From: Candidatus Aphodousia faecipullorum
GTDB taxonomy: Bacteria; Pseudomonadota; Gammaproteobacteria; Burkholderiales; Burkholderiaceae_F
Reading direction: 5' to 3'
Assembly: GCA_018714205.1 (NCBI GenBank)
Contig: DVNR01000053.1
Span: 62,001 to 126,000, forward strand
Length of the DNA: 64,000 nt
Shown: piece by piece, positions 1 to 9,791 of the stretch
Position numbering within the stretch: position 1 is the first letter of the stretch
Layout of the letters: every line of letters begins with the position of its first letter
Made by a program: the position numbers and the translations under genes
Notes under the pieces: generated by a model
Seen by the model: only the letters and a program-made list of their open reading frames with translations
Told to the model about the DNA's origin: nothing
The model's database searches: none

Positions 1-342
1 GAAATTATATTCCTGGGCACAACGACCAAACATTTGGAAAACCTCTTGTTTTGTGTGTTTACCAGGAATGACTAATTTAAAGTGTTCCTCATTCATTAAC
101 AATTCTTTCCCAATAAACTGCCCCTGCTTATCAAAGTGCATCCAATAACACTCCCGCCCATAGGGCTGACTGGAATACACCAAAGTAAACGAGCCGTCAC
201 CGTGATCAATTCGAGAATCTGGCGCCCCGAGCTCATTGACGACCAAGCTCTCGGACTGACCGAGCTCTATCAAATCCGGGTGAGCGCAGCCGGCTAAAAC
301 CACTGCACCCGCAAGAGCTGCTACGATAAGTTTTAACCGCAT
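1..342 (-). CDS. Small outer-membrane-type lipoprotein, 3' end cut by window edge
   Basis: Manual reverse translation from CAT at 340-342: MRLKLIVAALAGAVVLAGCAHPDLIELGQSESLVVNELGAPDSR...; lipobox LAGC; open to window edge; absent from the ORF track. Confidence 0.8.
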   Translation of the reverse strand, partial: MRLKLIVAALAGAVVLAGCAHPDLIELGQSESLVVNELGAPDSRIDHGDGSFTLVYSSQPYGRECYWMHFDKQGQFIGKELLMNEEHFKLVIPGKHTKQEVFQMFGRCAQEYNF

Positions 343-461
343 GACAACCTCCTACTCATCGCATATTTGTACGAATTGTAGCCCCACAACGACTTCTCCC
401 ACAATCTTTCATACAAAAACAAGGCGTACTACAATAAGGTAAAACTCGACAGAAATTCACT

Positions 462-1658
462 ATGTCCGTTATTCGACTTGCTCTCTCTTCGACAATGACC
501 ATCCAAGCGATGGCCACTGCCAGCACGGTGACGCTTTCGGCTATTGCACCTTTGGTTGCTCAAGCCATTGGCGTGCCAAGTTCTTTTATCGGTACTTATG
601 TCTGCTTCCTTTACATAGGAGCAGCCTTTGCTGCTGTTTCAGGTGGCACCATGGTCACCCGATTTGGCGGCATCCACGTCTCTCAAGGTTGTTTAATTTT
701 GGCCGCCATCGGGCTAATCATCAGCGCGATTCCTAATTTTTGGATCATCTGTTGCGGTGGATTTCTACTGGGTTTGAGCTACGGACCGATTACCCCTTGC
801 TCCAGCGACATTCTGGCTCACACAGTCCCGAAAGAGCAAATGGGGTTTGTGTTTTCTTTAAAACAAACTGCTGTGCCATTAGGTAGCGCTATTGCCGGAT
901 TTATTGTTCCGAGTGTGGCTCTTTGGGCAAACGATTGGAAAGCTGGCCCTCATTTTATGGCGATCGCAGCACTGTGCGTGGCACTTTTAGCTTTATATCA
1001 CCGAAACCTTTTGGACGATCACTATGACAAAAACGCCCATTTCGATGCTCGCGCGGTGATTAAGGCATTGCGATTAGTAACCTCTCAAAATGGCTTGCGC
1101 CGTATGTGCATCGTCTCTTTTGTATACAACGGAACACAAATGTGCGTATTCAGTTTTATCGTTGCATACATGGTTGAAGACATTCACATCCCCATTGTGC
1201 TAGCCGGCATGGCCCTAAGCGCTGCCAGTATAGGAGGTATGTGCGGAAGACTTTTCTGGGGTATCTTCGCAGACAAAATTCACTCACCTCGAATCACATT
1301 AGCCATACTAGGCGCTCTGATGGCAAGTATGTTAGTTGTGACTGGCTTTTTCTCTGAATCGGTTCCAGCCATTTTGATGATAGCTGTCTGCTTTTGTTTA
1401 GGTGCCTCAGCGATAGGCTGGAACGGCGTCTATCTTGCACACGTCGCTCGAATTGCCCCCAAAGGTCAAGCTGGCGTGGCAACCGGCGGTACTCTATTCT
1501 TCACATTCGCCGGAGCCATTTTTTTACCACTTGCGTTTGGGACCGTTCACTCAATATTTGGAGACTATTACGAAAGTTTTTACCTAACCGCAGCGCTTTG
1601 CTTGGCGATCGCGCTTTGGTTGTTTGCTAGTAAAGGCGAAACATCATCTCAAGGATGA
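462..1658 (+). CDS. MFS transporter
   Basis: 398 aa with about 12 hydrophobic segments and an MFS-like repeat pattern. Confidence 0.85.
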   Translation: MSVIRLALSSTMTIQAMATASTVTLSAIAPLVAQAIGVPSSFIGTYVCFLYIGAAFAAVSGGTMVTRFGGIHVSQGCLILAAIGLIISAIPNFWIICCGGFLLGLSYGPITPCSSDILAHTVPKEQMGFVFSLKQTAVPLGSAIAGFIVPSVALWANDWKAGPHFMAIAALCVALLALYHRNLLDDHYDKNAHFDARAVIKALRLVTSQNGLRRMCIVSFVYNGTQMCVFSFIVAYMVEDIHIPIVLAGMALSAASIGGMCGRLFWGIFADKIHSPRITLAILGALMASMLVVTGFFSESVPAILMIAVCFCLGASAIGWNGVYLAHVARIAPKGQAGVATGGTLFFTFAGAIFLPLAFGTVHSIFGDYYESFYLTAALCLAIALWLFASKGETSSQG

Positions 1659-1888
1659 ACCTGCTCTTCACGAACATCGAGATTAATCTCGTCGATTAAC
1701 TCATGGAAGCTCGCTCGCACTTGATCCTCTGAGCATCCGAGGATCAGAGCGTCCTCTAACGCGTCTTTGAGCATGACGCGCAATTCTTCGTAATTTTCGT
1801 TAAGGACCTTTACCTTTTCAGTGCAGGAAACCGGTGTTCCATCCGGTTTTGTCCAACAAGGGACCTTAAAATCATTTTTGTTTGCCAT
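1649..1888 (-). CDS. Small hypothetical protein with two Cys (VPCWTKPDGTPVSCTEK)
   Basis: ORF overlaps the end of the upstream aldolase gene; internal ATG at 1888 (MANKND) preferred over 1897. Confidence 0.65.
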   Translation of the reverse strand: MANKNDFKVPCWTKPDGTPVSCTEKVKVLNENYEELRVMLKDALEDALILGCSEDQVRASFHELIDEINLDVREEQVHP

Positions 1889-2546
1889 AGGTTTCAAATT
1901 TCTTTAATACCAACGCCATTTGTCGGTCATCCAACAACTTCGGCTCACCCAATTGGCGAACCATCAAATAGCAGCGCGCCAAATTTTCCACTTCAACGGC
2001 TAATTGCAACGCTTTGTTTAAATCAACGCCTGTAGCAATCACACCATGATGCGCAAGAAGACACGCTCGAATATTTTCCGACAGTGCTGAAGCGGCAACT
2101 TTTGCAAGTTCCATACTGCCAAAAGGCTGATACGGTACACAAGGGATATGATCGCCACCAGCCGCAGCAACCATGTAGTGAAAGGGCGGGATCGACATTT
2201 CTTGGCAAGCAAGCGCCGTCGCGCACGCTGAGTGAGTGTGAACAATGGAGGCAATGTCTGAATTTTGACGATAAATCTGGGCATGCATCTGCCATTCACT
2301 AGACGGCAATCGATCACTCAGAATGTCGGCAAGCGAATCAGCCGCCAAAGGAACAAACACGATATCACCCGGCTCAAGCAGATCATATGCGATGCCTGTC
2401 GGTGTAATTAGAAATCCTGATACTGAGTGAAACTGAAAACGAACTGACACATTCCCGCTTTTATTGACATTGATGCCAAGCGAGTTCATTTGCCGAGCTG
2501 TCTCTATCACCTGTGATGCGACTTGCATTATCCCATCGATCACCAA
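1872..2546 (-). CDS. Class II aldolase/adducin family protein (fuculose-phosphate-aldolase-like; candidate Ald2)
   Basis: HTHSACATAL metal-binding motif, PSSEWQMHAQIY, LLAHHG; overlaps mtnA stop. Confidence 0.85.
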   Translation of the reverse strand: MVIDGIMQVASQVIETARQMNSLGINVNKSGNVSVRFQFHSVSGFLITPTGIAYDLLEPGDIVFVPLAADSLADILSDRLPSSEWQMHAQIYRQNSDIASIVHTHSACATALACQEMSIPPFHYMVAAAGGDHIPCVPYQPFGSMELAKVAASALSENIRACLLAHHGVIATGVDLNKALQLAVEVENLARCYLMVRQLGEPKLLDDRQMALVLKKFETYGKQK

Positions 2547-3637
2547 CGCGTTCTCCTTCTGGCTCCTTCAGGGAAAAGGCGAGTTAAAAATTCAGGCGCG
2601 CACACTCCTCTTTCTGTCACAATCCCTGTAACAAGACGGGCAGGCGTCACATCAAAAGCGGGGTTCTCCACATTAGTCAATGGACTGATAATCTCGACCT
2701 CTGTGACCTGCCCCTTGGCATCAAGCCCCTTAACGTACCGCAACTCATCACCATTGCGATTTTCGATTTCAATGCTGTGCTTGCCATCCTGGATAGACCA
2801 GTCGATCGTTGAAGAGGGCGCCGCAACATAAAAAGGAATATCCATGTCTTTGGCTGCCAGCGCCTTCAGGTAAGTTCCAATCTTGTTTGCCACGTCGCCA
2901 ATTGCCGTGATTCGATCTGCGCCAACTAAAACCATGTCGACTTCACGATGTTGCATCAAGTGACCACCCGCGTTATCTGCAATAACAGTGTGAGGCACGC
3001 CGCCTGCCTCGAGCTCCCAAGCCGTTAATAGCCCTTGATTGCGCGGACGAGTCTCATCAACCCAAACGTGTAACGGAATCCCCTGTTCAAATGCGATATA
3101 TACCGCAGACAAAGCAGTACCATAATCAACAGTCGCAAGCCACCCCGCATTACAATGCGTCAAGATATTAACTGGCGCTCTTTTTTTCGCGTAAAGCTCA
3201 GCGATTACACGCGCTCCGTGAGTGCCGATGGCCCGATTCGCCAACACATTGGCTTGCGTTAGGGTTTCAGCCATCTTCACGGCCATCCGAAAACGTTCTC
3301 GCGGGCAATAAGGCATCACCGCGGTCACAATCTGGTCCACTCCCCACTGCAAGTCAACAGCAGTAGGCCGAGAAGCGATAAGTTCGCTACGGGCAGCATG
3401 AATCGCATCGTCTTCAGGATTGTCGCGAATAGCCAAAACCATTCCCCAGGCGCCGGTAACACCAATAAGGGGAGCCCCGCGAACTTTCATTGTTGCTATT
3501 GCGTCAACGACTTCCCGCCAATCGGAAAGCTCCACCTTTTTAAAACAAAACGGCAACTGGGTCTGATCAATAATGCCAATTCGCTGACCGTCATCCAATG
3601 ACCAAATACTGCGAGTCGGTACGCCGTTGACTTTCAT
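2540..3637 (-). CDS. mtnA: S-methyl-5-thioribose-1-phosphate isomerase (or related 5-deoxyribose-1-P isomerase)
   Basis: ILTHCNAGWLATVDYGTAL, VWVDETRPRNQG, MVLVGADRITAIGDVANKIGTY motifs. Confidence 0.93.
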   Translation of the reverse strand: MKVNGVPTRSIWSLDDGQRIGIIDQTQLPFCFKKVELSDWREVVDAIATMKVRGAPLIGVTGAWGMVLAIRDNPEDDAIHAARSELIASRPTAVDLQWGVDQIVTAVMPYCPRERFRMAVKMAETLTQANVLANRAIGTHGARVIAELYAKKRAPVNILTHCNAGWLATVDYGTALSAVYIAFEQGIPLHVWVDETRPRNQGLLTAWELEAGGVPHTVIADNAGGHLMQHREVDMVLVGADRITAIGDVANKIGTYLKALAAKDMDIPFYVAAPSSTIDWSIQDGKHSIEIENRNGDELRYVKGLDAKGQVTEVEIISPLTNVENPAFDVTPARLVTGIVTERGVCAPEFLTRLFPEGARRRTRW

Positions 3638-3931
3638 AATAAATCGGCGCTTCTAGCTTGATGTGACTCAAAGCGAAAGCGCCGCCTCCGATAGTATGAG
3701 CAACTCTGAAAAGCCGCTTAAAGGTTCAAAAAGCGAACCGTACGAGTCCACAATCACCCGCTGCAGACACTCAAGCGGCCACTGAGAAAATCCACGAGGA
3801 CTTCCTTCTGTTTTTATTGTATCAAACCTCTTTCTCATCACGAAGTAAGAAATGCTCCGATAAGCGCTTTGGCGCCGATACGGTACAATGGCACCGAATT
3901 GTTGGTTTTTTATAATTTTTTTTCGTTCGCA

Positions 3932-6607
3932 ATGAATACTTCACATCAATTAAATCAAGCATTAAAACCCCGCTCGATTGCTCTTATTGGCGCAAGCGAT
4001 CGACCGAATTCTCGCGGTGCGGTTTTATGGCGTAATCTTGTGAACGGCGGGTTCCAGGGCTCGTTATATCCCATCAACCCAAAGTACCAATTTTTAGGTG
4101 AAATTCCCTGTTACCAATCAATCAAAGAAATTGCCGATCCTATCGACCTTGTAATTTTGGCAACCCCGGCCAAAGCGGCGGAAAAACTTTTAAGCGAAAT
4201 TGCACAAAAAGGAACTCGCTGGGTTGCGCTAGCTCCCAGTGATGCGGATATTACTTCAGACCCATCCTGGCAGGCGCACATTGTCAATCAAGCGAGATCT
4301 TTAGGACTGCGACTAATCGGCACCGATTGCTTAGGCATCATGCGACCGGAAATCGGTCTAAATGCCAGCTATTGGGACGCTCTTCCAATAGCTGGTGAAG
4401 TTGGCTTTGCCTCTCAATCAGGCGTGATCGGAACGTCTGTACTTTCTTACGCTCGAATTAACGGACTTGGCTTTTCAACCCTCATTAATACAGGTGATGA
4501 AATTGACGTCAGTATGGACGAAGTCATTGACTTTTTGGCCCAGGACAAAAATACGCGTCTAATTGTCGTTCATGTGGAGGGCATTCGTAACCCCCGAGAG
4601 TTTTTCTCAGCTGTCCGATCTGCCTCTCAGGTAAAACCCGTGATCGTTCTCAGAGGGGGCCAGAGCTTACCTGCTGGCCAGCTTTTAACAAGCCGCATGG
4701 GAGTGCCGGCCGGAGAAGACAGTTCGTTTAACGCGCTTTTAGATCGCGCCGGCGGCATTCGCGTTGTCAATTTTGACGATCTGATTACCGCAATTGAAAC
4801 GTTTACTCAGCGGCGTTTACCTAGAGCCAATCGAATTGGCATTATCAGCAACGGAAGCGGGTTTGGCGTTCTGGCAGCCGATGCGGCCTCTTCCTGTGAT
4901 ATCCAACTAGCTTCACTTTCACGCAATACGACACGACGCTTATCAGAAATTTTCAACAATCCGCTGATCACCACCAATCCTGTTGATCTCTGGGCCGATG
5001 CCGACCCAAGACGGATTAAACTGACTGTCGACGCGCTTAACCAAGATGAAAATGTGGATGCCATTTTGGTCATTACTGCCCCCACATTCGCGGCTCCAGT
5101 TGAACGAGTTTGCGATGCCATCGCCTACTCAACCGATACAACCTTTAAACCTGTATTTACCGCCTGGCTTGGAGACACACAAACCAGCATTGCAGCCAAT
5201 CGTCTGCGCGGTCATCCGATTACCGTCCTTCGAAGCCCTGAAATGGCAATTCGCGGCTTCTCATGGATGAGCCGCTATGCGCAAAACAAACGCTTCATAA
5301 CAAACACAGTGGCTCAAAATGAACCGCATTGGCCTCTTGACATTCAAGCAGCTCGCCAGGTTATCAAAGAGGTACTTCAAAATGGCCGGTATGAGCTCAA
5401 TGAATGGGAGACAAAACGCGTCTTTGCCTGCGCTGGCCTGAGCACTGCGAGTGGCATTCTCGTAAAGTCACCAGTGGAAGCTGTCGATGCTGCTCGAACA
5501 TTGGGCTTTCCTGTCGTGCTTAAAGTCCTCGCTGACGGAATTGATCACAAAAGTAACGTCGGAGGGGTTTTATTAGATATTCGAAATGAAAAGGATGTTC
5601 ACGATGGGGCGATGCACATGCTTGAAGATGTACAAAAGAAGGCGCCTTACGCAGCCATTCGCGGCATCTTTGTTCAACGCCACATCCACTTGCCCAATGG
5701 ACGTGAGGTAAGCGTCACTGTTCACACGGATCCCCGATTCGGACCTGTTATCAGTTTCGGTCCAGGAGGAATCGCAAACAGCCTTTATAACGATTCTGCT
5801 GTCGAACTTTTGCCACTGACCGATTTATTGGCTCGTCGATTGATTCAAAAGCCTCGTATGGCGAAACTTCTTGGTCAATACCGAGGCATGCCCGCAATCA
5901 ATCAAGAGGCGTTGATACAGGTGTTGATGCGAATCTCCAAGTTGGTCACAGAAATCCCCGCCATTCGCAATCTGCACATTGAGCCGCTTCTCGTTGACGA
6001 TGGAGGCTGCATCATCCTTGACGCGCATATCGGAGTAGCCGATATGCCTTTAACAAAAGACGGCACTGCCTCACATATGATCGTCTCGCCAGAACCACAA
6101 CTTACGGAAGAGTTCCTCTCCGTTAGGAACGGCTCGGTTACTTTGCGTTCCATTCGGCAACAAGACTTTGATGCCATCAAAAAATTCTTATCCCGTCTTT
6201 CTCCGAGAACGGCGTACTTACGCTTTCACATTTCATCAACAGATCTGGCTCGGGAAAAGATTATTGAGTTAACCAATATTGACCATAACCGAGAGGTTGC
6301 AATTGTCGCCTGCGATACGGAAATACCTGAGGAGATTCGCGCCGTAGCACGCTACAAACGCTTAAATGGTTCCGATATCGCAGAGTTCGGTGTTGTCGTT
6401 GAGGATGCTTGGCAAAGGCGAGGGTTAGCTAGATTGATGATGACTCAGCTAGGATTGGAAGCGCGGCGCATGGGTGTAAAGACACTCATCGGTTACGTGC
6501 TCAAGGGCAACGAAGCGATGTACTCGCTGATGCAATCTCTCGGGTATGAGCGTCATCAAAACAATGGCGATGACTCCTTTGTCCTCTTTACTCTAAATTT
6601 AGATTAA
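3932..6607 (+). CDS. Pat/PatZ-like protein: NDP-forming acyl-CoA synthetase domains fused to a C-terminal GNAT acetyltransferase
   Basis: N-terminal CoA-binding region (RSIALIGASDRPNSRGAVLWRNLVNGGFQGSLYPINP), ATP-grasp-like region, C-terminal GNAT (VVEDAWQRRGLARLMMTQL); ATG at 3932 chosen over 3869. Confidence 0.88.
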   Translation: MNTSHQLNQALKPRSIALIGASDRPNSRGAVLWRNLVNGGFQGSLYPINPKYQFLGEIPCYQSIKEIADPIDLVILATPAKAAEKLLSEIAQKGTRWVALAPSDADITSDPSWQAHIVNQARSLGLRLIGTDCLGIMRPEIGLNASYWDALPIAGEVGFASQSGVIGTSVLSYARINGLGFSTLINTGDEIDVSMDEVIDFLAQDKNTRLIVVHVEGIRNPREFFSAVRSASQVKPVIVLRGGQSLPAGQLLTSRMGVPAGEDSSFNALLDRAGGIRVVNFDDLITAIETFTQRRLPRANRIGIISNGSGFGVLAADAASSCDIQLASLSRNTTRRLSEIFNNPLITTNPVDLWADADPRRIKLTVDALNQDENVDAILVITAPTFAAPVERVCDAIAYSTDTTFKPVFTAWLGDTQTSIAANRLRGHPITVLRSPEMAIRGFSWMSRYAQNKRFITNTVAQNEPHWPLDIQAARQVIKEVLQNGRYELNEWETKRVFACAGLSTASGILVKSPVEAVDAARTLGFPVVLKVLADGIDHKSNVGGVLLDIRNEKDVHDGAMHMLEDVQKKAPYAAIRGIFVQRHIHLPNGREVSVTVHTDPRFGPVISFGPGGIANSLYNDSAVELLPLTDLLARRLIQKPRMAKLLGQYRGMPAINQEALIQVLMRISKLVTEIPAIRNLHIEPLLVDDGGCIILDAHIGVADMPLTKDGTASHMIVSPEPQLTEEFLSVRNGSVTLRSIRQQDFDAIKKFLSRLSPRTAYLRFHISSTDLAREKIIELTNIDHNREVAIVACDTEIPEEIRAVARYKRLNGSDIAEFGVVVEDAWQRRGLARLMMTQLGLEARRMGVKTLIGYVLKGNEAMYSLMQSLGYERHQNNGDDSFVLFTLNLD

Positions 6608-6609
6608 TC

Positions 6610-7365
6610 ATGTCTGACCTATCTATCACTTTTGAAAAAAATGTTTATCAAATCGCGATAACTCGCACACAAAAGCGCAATACGCTTTCATCTGAGACAT
6701 GTGTACAAATGATCGAGGCACTGGCAGAAGCCCAACGCAATCCCGATGTGCATTGCGTCATTTTGCGAGGTGATGATGCGATCTTTTGTGCCGGTGCCGA
6801 TTTGCAAGAAAGCATTCATCGTACCGAAACCACTTCGTCAGCCTATGACGCTCTTATTGAAGCGATGATTGCCTTCGATAAGCCTCTCATGGCTGCTGTC
6901 TTGGGACCCTGCGTCGGATTAGGTGTTGCGCTTTTAAGTTACTGTGATTTGGTGTACTGTGGTGAAAACGCGCTCTTCTCCGTTCCCTTTACAGCATTGG
7001 GATTAACCCCTGAATTCGGCCTGTCCTACACCATTGTGGCAAAAGCCGGTTACCACAAAGCAAGTGAAAAACTCTTCTTAAGTGAACCAATTTCTGCTAA
7101 AGAAGCATTGGATATGGGCATTGTGAACGGAATTTTCAAAGATGAAAACCTTGTCAGCGAGGTGCTCACTCGTGCGGTCCGTCTAAGCCAAATGCCTCTT
7201 GGCAGTCTTCGCGCCACCAAGCACTTGCTGCGACACGCTCAAGCTCAAGCACTGCGAGCAGCGACCTCCCTAGAAAAAGAAGTTGTCGCAGAACGCCTTC
7301 AAAGTGAAGAAGTTCACGAGGCTTTCCAAGCATTTGCTGAAGGTCGCAAGCCCAACTTTTCTTGA
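6610..7365 (+). CDS. Enoyl-CoA hydratase/isomerase family protein
   Basis: Crotonase fold motifs: FCAGADLQES, ALLSYCDLVYCGENALFSVPF. Confidence 0.9.
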   Translation: MSDLSITFEKNVYQIAITRTQKRNTLSSETCVQMIEALAEAQRNPDVHCVILRGDDAIFCAGADLQESIHRTETTSSAYDALIEAMIAFDKPLMAAVLGPCVGLGVALLSYCDLVYCGENALFSVPFTALGLTPEFGLSYTIVAKAGYHKASEKLFLSEPISAKEALDMGIVNGIFKDENLVSEVLTRAVRLSQMPLGSLRATKHLLRHAQAQALRAATSLEKEVVAERLQSEEVHEAFQAFAEGRKPNFS

Positions 7366-7395
7366 TAACCGATCTATATAAAGGACCTCACTGTC

Positions 7396-8133
7396 ATGGC
7401 AATGATCGAAATTAAAAATGTGAGCAAATGGTATAGCGAAACCTTTCAAGTACTCAAAAAGTGTTCTGCTACTGTTAACAAAGGTGAGGTTGTCGTCGTT
7501 TGTGGTCCGTCAGGCTCTGGCAAGTCGACCTTGATTAAGACCGTTAACGGTCTGGAAGCTTTCCAAGAGGGAGAAATTTTTGTCAATGGAATTAATGTCG
7601 GTGACCCTAAAACCGACCTTCCCCGATTGCGCACCCATATTGGAATGGTTTTTCAACACTTTGAACTTTTCCCGCACCTAAGCATCATTGACAACTTGAC
7701 TCTAGCGCAAATGAAAGTCTTGGGACGCTCCCGCTCTGAAGCAACCGAACGAGGGTTGTCACTTTTAAAGCGTGTCCACCTATCCAGTCAGACCAATAAA
7801 TTCCCCGCACAGCTTTCTGGTGGTCAACAGCAGCGAGTTGCAATCGCCAGAGCGTTGGCCATGGATCCTGTCTGCATGCTCTTTGATGAACCAACTTCAG
7901 CACTGGACCCAGAAATGATCAATGAAGTGCTTGACGTCATGGTCGAACTGGCTCATGATGGAATGACCATGATGGTTGTCACTCACGAAATGGGCTTTGC
8001 AAAACGAGTCGCCGACAGGGTTCTTTTCATGGAAAACGGCGAAATATTGGAAGATGCTCCGACACAAGAATTTTTCACGAATCCTCGCTCAGACCGAGCT
8101 GTGCAATTTCTGTCGAAAATTCTCAACCATTGA
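7396..8133 (+). CDS. Amino-acid (polar/glutamine type) ABC transporter ATP-binding protein
   Basis: GPSGSGKST Walker A, LSGGQQQRVAIARAL signature, LFDEPTSALDPE Walker B. Confidence 0.92.
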   Translation: MAMIEIKNVSKWYSETFQVLKKCSATVNKGEVVVVCGPSGSGKSTLIKTVNGLEAFQEGEIFVNGINVGDPKTDLPRLRTHIGMVFQHFELFPHLSIIDNLTLAQMKVLGRSRSEATERGLSLLKRVHLSSQTNKFPAQLSGGQQQRVAIARALAMDPVCMLFDEPTSALDPEMINEVLDVMVELAHDGMTMMVVTHEMGFAKRVADRVLFMENGEILEDAPTQEFFTNPRSDRAVQFLSKILNH

Positions 8134-8232
8134 TTTTTTCCTGACACGATTTGACATACATTCAAAAACCGAAAGATGAGGCCTTGCCACCCTTCAATGG
8201 TATGATTGTATGGTAGTTTTTGAAGGACTAGT

Positions 8233-9219
8233 ATGATTGAACACGCGCACACCAACCACTCCACGATCACGCTTGCGCGAACCGTATTGGAAAAAGAAGC
8301 TCAAGCCATTGAGCACCTTGCCACCCACTTAGACGACTCATTTTTAAGAGCTGTCCAGTGTCTATTGAGCTGCAAAGGACGTGTTGTTGTGTCCGGTGTT
8401 GGCAAAAGTGGTCATGTCGGACGGAAATTGGCGGCAACCTTGGCCTCAACCGGAACTCCTGCATTTTTCGTTCACGCAGCAGAGGCCGCACACGGTGACC
8501 TAGGCATGATCACCAAAAATGATGTCGTCATTGCCATTTCAAATTCTGGCACCACATCAGAATTGTTAACTATTGTGCCCCTTCTTAAACGTGAAGGGAC
8601 GCCACTGATTGCGATGACCTCTTCGCCTGACAGCACGCTCGCTCACTATGCCGATATCCACCTGGATATCGGCGTGCGGCAAGAAGCCTGCCCTCTCGGG
8701 TTAGCACCAACAACCAGTACGACAGCCACGCTTGCCATGGGAGATGCCTTGGCCGTTGCCTGCCTGGACGCCAAAGGTTTTAATGCCGAAGACTTCGCAC
8801 ACTCTCATCCAGGTGGCGCCTTGGGACGTCGTCTATTAATTCACGTCAAAGATGTGATGCGCACTGGCGAGGCAGTGCCCAGCGTGGAAGACTCCGTTAC
8901 TGTCTTAGATGCTGTGCGAGAAATTACAAAGAAACACATCGGCATGACTGCGGTTGTCAACAAGAACAATCAAGTCGTTGGCATTTTTACAGAGGGCGAT
9001 TTGCGCCGCCTCATCGAAAAGCGAGGTGACATCCGCTCCATCGGCATTGCCGAAGTCATGACACCAACGCCGAAAACCATTTCAGAGGGCGCTCTGGCCG
9101 CCGAGGCTGCGCACATACTCGATCTGGCACTCTGCAATCAACTTTTGGTTGTCGACTCTGAGAATCATTTGATCGGTGCGCTGCACCTGCACGACCTCAT
9201 GACCGCCAAAGTAATTTGA
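8233..9219 (+). CDS. kdsD: D-arabinose-5-phosphate isomerase (KpsF/GutQ family; SIS + 2 CBS)
   Basis: SIS (SGVGKSGHVGRKLAATLASTGTPAFFVH) and CBS domains; adjacent to kdsC. Confidence 0.94.
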   Translation: MIEHAHTNHSTITLARTVLEKEAQAIEHLATHLDDSFLRAVQCLLSCKGRVVVSGVGKSGHVGRKLAATLASTGTPAFFVHAAEAAHGDLGMITKNDVVIAISNSGTTSELLTIVPLLKREGTPLIAMTSSPDSTLAHYADIHLDIGVRQEACPLGLAPTTSTTATLAMGDALAVACLDAKGFNAEDFAHSHPGGALGRRLLIHVKDVMRTGEAVPSVEDSVTVLDAVREITKKHIGMTAVVNKNNQVVGIFTEGDLRRLIEKRGDIRSIGIAEVMTPTPKTISEGALAAEAAHILDLALCNQLLVVDSENHLIGALHLHDLMTAKVI

Positions 9220-9228
9220 GAACGACTT

Positions 9229-9780
9229 ATGACTTTAATTGAGCGCGTTTGCAAAATAAAATTGCTTATCTGTGACGTTGATGGTGTTCTGACCGACGGC
9301 AAGATTTATATTGGCAATGAAGGCGAACTGTTTAAAGCTTTCAACGTCAAGGATGGCTTGGGCATTAAAATGTTGCTCGCCAACGGTATTGATGTCGCCA
9401 TTCTGACCGCACGTTCGTCACAGATTTTGCAAAGGCGAACTGCCGAACTGGGAATCACAAATGTCTTACAAGGGCAGCGTGACAAAGTCAAAGGGTTGGA
9501 AGTCTTATTGAAAAAAACCGGTCTGCAACCAGACGAAATTGCCTATATCGGTGACGATCTTCCAGACTATGCTGTCATTCAGAAAGTGGGCTTAGCGGCC
9601 TGCCCAAAAGATGCCAATGATGCCATCGTTGACCTCGCCCACTTTCAATGTCGATTCAACGGCGGAGACGGTGCGGTGCGCGAACTTTGTGAGCTGATCT
9701 TAAAGAGTCAAGGGCTATGGCAAAAAACGTTGCAAACAATGTTCCTGAACCCTGATCCGCAAGCCAAACATCATTATTGA
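9229..9780 (+). CDS. kdsC: 3-deoxy-D-manno-octulosonate-8-phosphate phosphatase
   Basis: HAD motif LLICDVDGVLTDG, YIGDDLPD; after kdsD. Confidence 0.94.
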   Translation: MTLIERVCKIKLLICDVDGVLTDGKIYIGNEGELFKAFNVKDGLGIKMLLANGIDVAILTARSSQILQRRTAELGITNVLQGQRDKVKGLEVLLKKTGLQPDEIAYIGDDLPDYAVIQKVGLAACPKDANDAIVDLAHFQCRFNGGDGAVRELCELILKSQGLWQKTLQTMFLNPDPQAKHHY

Positions 9781-9791
9781 GAGAAACCGCC

